In this document: in pieces, positions 1 through 5,067 of the stretch | How positions within the stretch are numbered: the first letter of the stretch is position 1 | Layout: each line of letters opens with the position of its first letter | Assembly (NCBI GenBank): GCA_003663295.1 | Contig: QMZS01000074.1 | Coordinates: 1 to 5,067, forward strand | Origin: Candidatus Aenigmatarchaeota archaeon | GTDB lineage: Archaea > Aenigmatarchaeota > Aenigmatarchaeia > QMZS01 | Direction of reading: 5' to 3' | Length of the DNA: 5,067 nt | Program-made: the position numbers and the translations under genes | Notes under the pieces: generated by a model | Seen by the model: the letters and a program-made list of their open reading frames with translations, nothing else | Told to the model about the DNA's origin: nothing | Database searches by the model: none

Positions 1-840
1 ATTTATCCAGTTCTCAACTTCAGAATCTTCGGCAAAAACCTCAAAATTTTTTATATCTCTGTTTCCAATGTTTCTGACTTCTATCGTAAAGTTTCTCGTT
101 TCATTTTGCCTCATTGTTGCTCCATTCGGGAATATTGCCAGATAAGATTTTCTTGAATCTGTTCCGCGTCCTCCGCCGCTTGTTATCTTATCATTTGAAA
201 TTAAATCAGAAACTGAAGTTTCCATCGTAGAAAATAAGAAATATATAAATTTATTTTCCAAAAGATGCAGATGTATGCCCCAAGAATCTGCATAATTGCC
301 ATAAGATAAATTAATCTGAGATTTTTCATGAGATTCTCCACAAAAAATTCCAATCAGATATATTTTATCTGTCAGATTATATGCAAATGCGTATGCTTTG
401 TATTTTCCAGAATTATTTGGATCGGCGTCAACTATTATGCCATTACCTGTAAATATTTTTAGTGAACCTGTTTTATTTAGAGGTATAAACAGAGAAGTAT
501 TTTCAGCGGGATTGGTAACATTTGCCAACATATAAGAATCAAATATTTTATATGATAAATTTATATTTCCGTAATTAATTTTTATTGTCCAGGTGTTATT
601 TGTTTTGTTGTAAAAAGCAAGATTGCCTCCATCATATTGAAAATCGGTTCCGTTTGTCAAACCAATTGCTCCGTATTTTCCCTCTCCACCAAGCAATTCT
701 GCATTATTATATCTTAAACTTGATATTACTCCGGTTGTGTCGTTAAATTCCAGATTCAAAATATCTGCATCTATATTTAAGCCATATATTGGACTGATAA
801 AAATTATCAGAATTGATAATGCAAATATGCTTCTTCTCAT
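1..840 (-). CDS. Secreted, sequon-rich surface protein with C-terminal NEW3-like domain (3' partial)
   Basis: I translated 280 codons without a stop from the ATG at 840 to the window edge, so the C-terminus is missing. Residues 1-20 are a signal peptide (two Arg, hydrophobic core, likely cleavage before LNID at 21). Residues 21 to about 210 form a beta-rich domain homologous to the neighbouring 910-1662 product: both mature proteins begin with LNI, and about 18 of the first 41 residues match. After a Gly-rich linker (221-226) comes a segment (about 228-280) resembling the NEW3/CARDB-type Ig-like fold, with an N-E-T-R-N-F-T strand, then V-R-N-I-G-N and a late Trp. There are 13 N-X-S/T sequons (N33, 63, 78, 81, 94, 107, 114, 122, 142, 155, 177, 246, 250). 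With 33 Asn and 41 Ser/Thr, about 5 would be expected by chance. The protein is probably exported and N-glycosylated, and may bind carbohydrate or sit in the cell envelope. The opening strand pattern recalls galactose-mutarotase-like beta-sandwiches, but I cannot assign a catalytic role. Confidence 0.85.
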   Translation of the reverse strand, partial: MRRSIFALSILIIFISPIYGLNIDADILNLEFNDTTGVISSLRYNNAELLGGEGKYGAIGLTNGTDFQYDGGNLAFYNKTNNTWTIKINYGNINLSYKIFDSYMLANVTNPAENTSLFIPLNKTGSLKIFTGNGIIVDADPNNSGKYKAYAFAYNLTDKIYLIGIFCGESHEKSQINLSYGNYADSWGIHLHLLENKFIYFLFSTMETSVSDLISNDKITSGGGRGTDSRKSYLAIFPNGATMRQNETRNFTIEVRNIGNRDIKNFEVFAEDSEVENWIN

Positions 841-883
841 GTTATTAACTATATTAAAATAATAAATAAGCATTTATAAATTA
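841..883 (-). promoter_or_regulatory. Putative archaeal TATA-type promoter of the 1-840 gene
   Basis: Read on the minus strand, the box TTTATAAA lies at 880-873 and is centred about 36 bases before the ATG at 840. An archaeal TATA box is normally centred about 26 bases before the transcription start, so transcription would begin near 850 with a leader of roughly 10 bases and no Shine-Dalgarno site. The whole spacer is very AT-rich, so a chance match is possible. Confidence 0.4.
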
Positions 884-909
884 TAAAAAATTAAAAATTA
901 ATTAAAAAA
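884..909 (-). terminator. Oligo-T archaeal terminator after the 910-1662 gene
   Basis: Directly after the TAA stop (912-910), the transcribed strand reads as three T-runs: T6 at 909-904, T5 at 897-893 and T6 at 890-885. There is no GC hairpin. Archaeal RNA polymerase terminates on such U-tracts without a stem-loop. This would separate the upstream gene from its paralogue, which has its own TATA-like box just beyond. Confidence 0.45.
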
Positions 910-1662
910 TTATCCGTAAAAAATCATTGAAATTTCTTTTGATTTCCTGTCATAAAAAGGATAGTGCATCTGCCATGTGTTTAAATCAGCTCCGTAATAC
1001 GCCGAATAGTATGAAAATGGCAGATCATGTACAAATATCATCGTTCCAACGGTCTGAGTTCCTTTATACAATTTATAATCTGCCAATGATGACCTGTACC
1101 AGTTTGATTTACAATAGTTGGTAGGAGTCGCTGTTATAATTTGTCCAAGGGTTGTGAAATAGGTTAAGATGCCTATTCCCATATTATAGTTTCTTATGAA
1201 AGGTATATACAAATATTCATTCTTATATCCTGGACTATATTTTACTTTTATCATCGTGCTGTTCTTTGGAATGTACCAGACAATTTTCTTGTTATTGCCC
1301 AAAATCTGACTTGTTCCGTTTGGTTCTATTGTTATTATATACCTATTTGTCTTGTTTTTTACGGTTATTTTGTGGTTCTGATCGTACTGATAATACATGT
1401 CTGTTGCCCACCTTGTGCAAACATCTCCCGTTCCGTTCCACGTACTTCTTCTCAAGCCAATTGTTCCCCATACTCCGTTTCCGTCTCCCGTTAAAAATTC
1501 AACTCCTTTATATTGCAAACTCGTTACAACTCCGCCATGTTGCTCATCAAAGGTTATGTTGAAATACTGTGTATTTATATTTAGGGCATATGCAGATTGA
1601 ATAAAAATCACCGATACCATTAACACGCAAAACCCAATTACTCCTGCTTTTATATATTCCAT
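910..1662 (-). CDS. Secreted beta-sandwich-like surface protein, paralogue of the 1-840 product
   Basis: This is a complete 250-residue protein. The N-terminus is a signal peptide with a hydrophobic stretch at about 5-24 and an A-Y-A cleavage motif (24-26), leaving a mature protein that starts LNIN. The body is rich in Tyr and predicted beta strands, has two Cys outside the signal peptide (C82, C184) that could pair, and carries five sequons (N35, 76, 103, 115, 134). It aligns with the neighbouring secreted protein along almost its full length: the LNI start; a G-V-x-x-S-L-x-Y-x-x-x-E-x-L block (44-57); N-E-Y-L-Y-I-P (148-154) against N-T-S-L-F-I-P; and a Y-G-x-x-x-x-x-W block near 223-230. 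It lacks the neighbour's NEW3-like extension. The opening strands (N-I-T-F...G-G-V-V-T-S-L) recall galactose-mutarotase-like or lyase beta-sandwich domains, which is only a fold guess. I do not recognise the family. Expression is probably from a leaderless transcript, because a TATA-like box sits just before the start. Confidence 0.85.
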   Translation of the reverse strand: MEYIKAGVIGFCVLMVSVIFIQSAYALNINTQYFNITFDEQHGGVVTSLQYKGVEFLTGDGNGVWGTIGLRRSTWNGTGDVCTRWATDMYYQYDQNHKITVKNKTNRYIITIEPNGTSQILGNNKKIVWYIPKNSTMIKVKYSPGYKNEYLYIPFIRNYNMGIGILTYFTTLGQIITATPTNYCKSNWYRSSLADYKLYKGTQTVGTMIFVHDLPFSYYSAYYGADLNTWQMHYPFYDRKSKEISMIFYG

Positions 1663-1690
1663 AAAATAATAATTATTTAAATATTTAAAG
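1663..1690 (-). promoter_or_regulatory. Putative TATA box for a leaderless transcript of the 910-1662 gene
   Basis: The minus strand reads TTTAAATA at 1689-1682, preceded by an A-rich stretch that could serve as a BRE. The box centre lies about 24 bases before the ATG at 1662, which places the transcription start at or next to the start codon. There is no Shine-Dalgarno sequence in between, as expected for a leaderless archaeal mRNA. Confidence 0.45.
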
Positions 1691-1730
1691 ATTTTTTCAA
1701 ATAATTACGGAACAATTACATAAGCATTAC

Positions 1731-1781
1731 AATATAAATGTAAATTGCGGGAATCCTGTTCAGTAATGGGATAGTAAAAAT
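1731..1781 (+). promoter_or_regulatory. Putative TATA-type promoter of the glycosyltransferase operon
   Basis: The sequence ATATAAAT at 1732-1739 is the best TATA match on the plus strand of the 119-base divergent spacer. A start about 26 bases downstream falls near 1761, giving a leader of about 20 bases to the ATG at 1782 or about 38 to the ATG at 1800. No clear Shine-Dalgarno site precedes either ATG. The rest of the spacer shows no inverted repeat or operator that I can make out. Confidence 0.35.
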
Positions 1782-3956
1782 ATGAATTATTTTCATTTAA
1801 TGGAGGGTGTATCTTTTATTGTCGAGAAAAAACTTAACGAAACGGAGCAAAATAAATTAACAGACCTGATTGCCCCAGAATTTAAAAAATACGAAATTTT
1901 CGCATTTGGAAGGAAAAAGTTAAAAGAGGAAAAACCAATGAAATTTTTAAATATTAAAAATACCAAAAAAAGAACCCAATACGCTTTAAAACTGTGCGGA
2001 TATGACACGATCTGCATCATTAGAAATATAAATATACTTTTCAGCAAAATAAAAGCAATTTCGGAATTGCTGAATTCCAATGATTTGATTATTGGCGAAA
2101 TAGAATCAAAACATTATAATTTTTATACAAAACACATAACGAAACAACATATTGGCTTTTTGTTGTTTTCAAAGAAAACTCTGCTTAAAAGAGGATTTTT
2201 AAAAAATTATCCCGATTTTAAAAATCTGAAAATCGGATACGCCGAAATTCCCCTCAGAGAAGAAATCAAAGTTCCCAAAATTTTCAGACCTTTAAACACA
2301 ATTTTCTCATTCCTTGTTTATCCGCATGCATCCGAAAAAAAAGAAATTAATATTTCCATCGGCGAAGACGATTATCTTTATATTCCTGAAATATACTCTG
2401 CGAAGAAAACCCTGACCATTGAGAATATCCAGTTTCTTTCAGTTCTTGGGATCGTTTGCATTGCATTGCTCGGAGGATTCTGGCATTTCTTTGGTGTTAA
2501 TCCCTTGATAATTTTTATAGGTTTTTGCACTTTCTTTTATCTTTTCTCGCTGTTTTTCAAACTTGACCTTGTGTTTAATGCAATAAATTACAAGCCAATG
2601 AAATTTTCAGAAGAAGAAATTAAAAGAATAGACGATAAAAAACTGCCCGTATATACTCTTTTAATTCCTCTTTACAAGGAAACCGAAGTCCTTAAACAGA
2701 TTGTTTCTGCAATACAAAATCTTGACTGGCCCAAAAATAAACTGGATGTGAAATTTCTGCTTGAAGAAGACGATTCGGAAACAATTAAGGCTGTTAAAAA
2801 AATGAAACTTCCGGAATATTTTGAAATTGTTATCCTGCCAAACACATACCCAAAAACAAAGCCGAAAGCCCTTAATGTGGGATTGACAAAAGTTAAAGGA
2901 GAATACCTCGTCCTCTATGATGCGGAAGATATGCCAGAGAGAGACCAACTGAAAAAAGCGTATCTCGCCTTTAAAAAACTTCCAGAAAAATATGCGTGCG
3001 TGCAGGCAAAATTAAATTACTACAACAAAGATCAAAATATTCTAACTAAATTGTTCACTTCTGAATACTGCACATGGTTTGACCTGTACTTGCCCGGTCT
3101 GATGGCGAGAAATTATCCTATTCCTCTCGGCGGAACTTCAAACCATTTCAAAGTGGAGATTATCAAGAAACTCGGCGGATGGGACCCTTACAATGTTACC
3201 GAAGATTGCGACCTCGGAATGAGAATCTATAAAAAAGGATATGATACCGGAATTATAGAATCAACAACGTGGGAAGAGGCAAATTCAAAATTGCACGGAT
3301 GGATAAGGCAGAGGTCAAGATGGGTTAAAGGTTATATTCAAACTTCTCTCGTTCATTTAAGGCATCCAGTTCGGAGTTTAAAAGAATTCCGATTAAAAAA
3401 TTTCTTTGCGTTCCTGTTTTTTGTCGGAGGAACGCCTTTGATTCCAATTTTAAATCTGTTTTTCTGGGCCTTAACAATTCTCTGGTTTACAACAAATTGG
3501 CTAACTATTAAAGCGTTGTTTCCCCCCATTGTTTTTTATCCCGGTTTATTTTCTTTAGTTATAGGAAACTTTATTTTTATTTATCTTTCCCTTCTTGGAT
3601 GCGTTGAGAGAGAATTTTATAATTTAATCAAATGGAGCTTGCTGGCTCCGTTTTACTGGCTTCTGATGGGTTTTGCCTCAATAAAAGCCTTTGCCCAGTT
3701 AATAAAACTTCCTCATTTCTGGGAAAAAACAACCCACGGTTTTCATCTTATTGAGAAAAAAGAAGCCGGATTTTTGAAAAAAACAAAGATTTTGAAACTC
3801 GGCAGTTTTGTTAAAACCGGAATTTTGAAACTCGCCAAAGCATACAATAGATTGGATAAACACCTGGAGAGAAAGATCGAAAAGTTAAAGAAAAAGTTGG
3901 CAAAATATTTTAAAAAATTTACCACTAATAGATTAATGAAAAGGTGGAGAAAATGA
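1782..3956 (+). CDS. Membrane glycosyltransferase family 2, XagB/cellulose-synthase-like
   Basis: This 724-residue membrane protein should transfer sugar from a nucleotide-sugar donor, at the cytoplasmic face, to a growing glycan or lipid acceptor. Order: an unrecognised cytosolic region (1-210); a two-helix hairpin (about 217-236 and 240-262); a GT-A catalytic domain (288-530); then three hydrophobic segments (about 540-568, 582-606, 616-640) and a Lys-rich amphipathic tail (660-724). Catalytic marks are all present: L-L-E-E-D-D (326-331), the D-A-E-D metal site (380-383), T-E-D with the likely base (473-475), and Q-R-S-R-W (510-514), the QxxRW signature of processive enzymes. The stretches P-L-G-G-T-S-N-H-F and W-D-P-Y-N-V-T-E-D are typical of XagB-type transferases. 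Start: ATG 1782 is used here, but ATG 1800 (M7) is a serious alternative because M-E-G-V-S from M7 lines up with the start of the related downstream enzyme. It is the first gene of a three-gene operon and overlaps the next by ATGA. Substrate and product are unknown. Confidence 0.9.
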   Translation: MNYFHLMEGVSFIVEKKLNETEQNKLTDLIAPEFKKYEIFAFGRKKLKEEKPMKFLNIKNTKKRTQYALKLCGYDTICIIRNINILFSKIKAISELLNSNDLIIGEIESKHYNFYTKHITKQHIGFLLFSKKTLLKRGFLKNYPDFKNLKIGYAEIPLREEIKVPKIFRPLNTIFSFLVYPHASEKKEINISIGEDDYLYIPEIYSAKKTLTIENIQFLSVLGIVCIALLGGFWHFFGVNPLIIFIGFCTFFYLFSLFFKLDLVFNAINYKPMKFSEEEIKRIDDKKLPVYTLLIPLYKETEVLKQIVSAIQNLDWPKNKLDVKFLLEEDDSETIKAVKKMKLPEYFEIVILPNTYPKTKPKALNVGLTKVKGEYLVLYDAEDMPERDQLKKAYLAFKKLPEKYACVQAKLNYYNKDQNILTKLFTSEYCTWFDLYLPGLMARNYPIPLGGTSNHFKVEIIKKLGGWDPYNVTEDCDLGMRIYKKGYDTGIIESTTWEEANSKLHGWIRQRSRWVKGYIQTSLVHLRHPVRSLKEFRLKNFFAFLFFVGGTPLIPILNLFFWALTILWFTTNWLTIKALFPPIVFYPGLFSLVIGNFIFIYLSLLGCVEREFYNLIKWSLLAPFYWLLMGFASIKAFAQLIKLPHFWEKTTHGFHLIEKKEAGFLKKTKILKLGSFVKTGILKLAKAYNRLDKHLERKIEKLKKKLAKYFKKFTTNRLMKRWRK
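3789..3834 (+). repeat. 13-base direct repeat within the Lys-rich tail of the large glycosyltransferase
   Basis: The 13-mer ATTTTGAAACTCG occurs at 3789-3801 and again at 3822-3834, exactly 33 bases apart and in frame. It encodes I-L-K-L at residues 670-673 and 681-684. The 11-residue period gives a hendecad amphipathic helix and suggests a small in-frame duplication. Confidence 0.6.
3943..3949 (+). promoter_or_regulatory. Ribosome binding site deciding the start of the flippase gene
   Basis: GGTGGAG lies just before the ATG at 3953. Its GGTG part pairs with the archaeal 16S 3' end with a 6-base gap. An in-frame GTG at 3944 is inside this element, so the ATG at 3953 is the better start. That choice also gives the same 4-base ATGA overlap as at the next junction. 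Confidence 0.6.
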
Positions 3957-4291
3957 GCGGGAAAATAATTTTGTTGGTGCTATTCGCAGCGTTTTTGGGA
4001 AGTTTGGGACAATTATTCTTCAAAAAAGGTTCTGCCAATTTAAGCTTTAATGTAATGTCTCTTCTAACAAATTGGTATTTGATATTGGGTCTTTGTCTTT
4101 ATGGAATATCAACAATTATTTATGTTTATGCTTTGAGTTATGGAGAACTATCTATGCTATATCCAATTATAGCAACTTCTTATATATGGACTTGTTTTCT
4201 TGCTGTTTTAATATTGGGGGAACATATGAGTTTTGTGAACTGGGTGGGCATTTTGTTTATTCTTTTGGGTGTTAGTCTGGTGTTAAAATGA
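3953..4291 (+). CDS. ArnE-like 4-helix lipid-sugar flippase subunit (EamA/SMR superfamily)
   Basis: This 112-residue membrane protein has four helices (about 3-22, 41-61, 67-88, 94-111), the size of one ArnE or SMR subunit. ArnE/ArnF move undecaprenyl-phosphate aminoarabinose across the bacterial inner membrane, and a similar role is inferred here for a polyprenyl-phosphate sugar. Support: the G-Q-L-x-x-K motif after helix 1 (19-24), Y-P-I-I-A-T-S-Y-I-W in helix 3 (70-79), and L-G-E-H followed by W-V-G-I before helix 4, all in the same places as I remember in ArnE. The essential helix-1 Glu of EmrE-type drug exporters (E14) falls at Gly16/Ser17 here, which argues against a proton-coupled drug pump. 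It lies between two sugar transferase genes, overlapping both by ATGA, so production is probably translationally coupled. Only one such subunit is visible, so a homodimer is likely unless a partner lies outside the window. A longer form from GTG 3944 is possible but less likely. Confidence 0.83.
   Translation: MSGKIILLVLFAAFLGSLGQLFFKKGSANLSFNVMSLLTNWYLILGLCLYGISTIIYVYALSYGELSMLYPIIATSYIWTCFLAVLILGEHMSFVNWVGILFILLGVSLVLK
4279..4282 (+). promoter_or_regulatory. GGTG ribosome binding site of the ALG5-like gene
   Basis: GGTG within the end of the flippase gene lies 5 bases before the ATG at 4288. It matches the GGTG part of the preceding ribosome binding site, at a similar spacing, and supports the ATGA-overlap start. 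Confidence 0.5.
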
Positions 4292-5067
4292 AAGATGTTT
4301 CAATTGTTGTTCCTGTTTATAATGAGGCGGAAAGATTAAGAAAAAATATTCCAAAAATCATAAAAGAGATTGAGAAGACAACCAAAAATTATGAATTAAT
4401 TATCGCCGAAGACGGATCAACGGACGGGACAGACAAAGTTGCTGAAAAATTGTCCACAGAATTCAAAAATATTGTTCACCAACATTATGAAGAAAAATTA
4501 GGAAGAGGAAAAGCATTAAAAAAAGCTTTGGAAAAATCAAAAGGAGAAATTTTTATTTATATAGATGTTGATTTAGCTACTGATTTAAAACATCTCAAAG
4601 AGTTGATAGAACAAATTAATAAGGGTTATGATATTGTTATTGGTTCAAGGAGAATAAAGGGGGCAAAAGTAGAAAGAGAATTGAAAAGAAAAATAACAAC
4701 CTTTTGCTATAATTCTCTCATAAGATGTTTGTTTAGAGACGGCATAAAAGACCATCAATGCGGATTCAAAGCGTTTAAGAGGGAAGCTTTAAAAAAGATT
4801 ATTGATGAGGTTGAAGACAACAAATGGTTTTGGGATACGGAAGTTCTGGTAAGAGCGAAAAAGAAGGGATTAAAAATAAAGGAAATTCCAGTTGAATGGA
4901 AAGAGCCGAAAAACAGTCATGAGAGCAGAGTGAATATTTTCGCAGACAGCAAAGAAATGTTTTTCAGTGCTTTGAAACTGAAGATAAAACTATTTAAAGA
5001 AAACAGATTGAAAAGAATTAAGAAGGAAGATACAGGATTACGAAAAGCGGAATTTTCCAAACAAATA
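4288..5067 (+). CDS. ALG5/DPM1-like polyprenyl-phosphate glycosyltransferase (family 2), 3' partial
   Basis: I translated 260 codons from the ATG at 4288 with no stop before the window edge. The enzyme should transfer a hexose from a nucleotide sugar to a polyprenyl (dolichyl) phosphate at the cytoplasmic membrane face, giving a lipid-linked donor. Motifs: V-P-V-Y-N-E (8-13), E-D-G-S-T-D-G-T (41-48), the D-V-D metal site (93-95), G-S-R-R (119-122), D-H-Q-C-G-F-K-A-F (155-163), W-F-W-D-T-E-V-L (180-187) and I-P-V-E-W (200-204). The Q-C-G-F-K and W-D-x-E-x-L blocks are the hallmark of the ALG5/archaeal AglJ branch rather than a general family 2 enzyme. No transmembrane helix is visible up to residue 260; the tail from about 226 is a basic amphipathic helix that may touch the membrane. 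The sugar (Glc, Man or other) cannot be read from the sequence. The gene is the third in the operon, overlapping the flippase gene by ATGA, the arrangement expected for a synthase-flippase pair. Few residues are likely to be missing. Confidence 0.9.
   Translation, partial: MKDVSIVVPVYNEAERLRKNIPKIIKEIEKTTKNYELIIAEDGSTDGTDKVAEKLSTEFKNIVHQHYEEKLGRGKALKKALEKSKGEIFIYIDVDLATDLKHLKELIEQINKGYDIVIGSRRIKGAKVERELKRKITTFCYNSLIRCLFRDGIKDHQCGFKAFKREALKKIIDEVEDNKWFWDTEVLVRAKKKGLKIKEIPVEWKEPKNSHESRVNIFADSKEMFFSALKLKIKLFKENRLKRIKKEDTGLRKAEFSKQI

Noticed and set aside
841..909. Short AT-rich repeats between the two secreted protein genes as a CRISPR-like or mobile-element remnant
   Set aside because: Only low-complexity A/T runs are present, with no regular repeat-spacer pattern and no inverted ends; a T-run terminator followed by a TATA box explains them.
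927..1600. Plus-strand open frames opposite the 910-1662 gene (927-1124, 1266-1562, 1397-1600)
   Set aside because: They are antisense to a gene with a clear signal peptide and a paralogue. Their translations are Cys/Leu/Ser-rich with no domain, and no ribosome binding site stands out.
1802..1807. GGAGGG as a ribosome binding site for an internal start
   Set aside because: No in-frame ATG, GTG or TTG follows at a usable distance, and a later start would remove the block aligned with the ALG5-like N-terminus. It simply encodes Glu-Gly.
1793..3925. Minus-strand open frames inside the large glycosyltransferase gene (1793-2080, 2661-2948, 3743-3925)
   Set aside because: Phe-rich translations typical of the reverse complement of Lys-rich coding DNA. 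The sense frame carries conserved catalytic motifs.
3944..3952. GTG at 3944 as start of the flippase gene
   Set aside because: It lies within the GGTGGAG ribosome binding site of ATG 3953, and the shorter start gives the same ATGA overlap as the next junction.
4072..4275. Alternative plus-strand frame within the flippase gene
   Set aside because: It is a frame-shifted shadow of a gene with four well-placed helices and conserved ArnE-like motifs.

Overview
This AT-rich window looks archaeal. Three things point that way: the promoters resemble TATA boxes 20-40 bp ahead of the start codons, with no bacterial -35/-10 pair that I can see; the ribosome binding sites are of the GGTG type; and the predicted secreted proteins are crowded with N-glycosylation sequons next to an ALG5/DPM1-type polyprenyl-phosphate sugar transferase. 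A DPANN or other uncultured lineage would fit, but nothing here fixes the taxon.

Layout. (1) Minus strand, 1-840 and 910-1662: two tandem genes for secreted proteins that are paralogues of each other. The second one in transcription order (1-840, cut by the window edge) carries an extra C-terminal Ig-like domain of the NEW3 kind. T-runs after the first gene and a TATA-like box before the second suggest separate transcripts. (2) 1663-1781: a divergent promoter region. (3) Plus strand, 1782-5067: a tight three-gene operon joined by two 4-base ATGA overlaps. It encodes a large membrane-bound family 2 glycosyltransferase of the XagB/cellulose-synthase-like type, a 4-helix ArnE-like (EamA/SMR superfamily) lipid-sugar flippase subunit, and an ALG5-like polyprenyl-phosphate glycosyltransferase that runs off the end. 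No gene-free stretch is longer than about 120 bases.

How the genes may work together (inference): the last two genes look like a 'make and flip' pair, one loading a sugar on polyprenyl phosphate at the inner face and one moving it across the membrane. The large enzyme would build or extend a glycan. The two divergent secreted proteins may be acceptors or binders of such glycans. One has 13 sequons in 280 residues, against 3 in 724 and 0 in 260 for the two cytosolic-facing transferases.

The most interesting reading is that the unrecognised N-terminal ~160 residues of the large transferase appear to be a decayed second glycosyltransferase domain, colinear with the ALG5-like enzyme encoded downstream but with its catalytic motifs erased.
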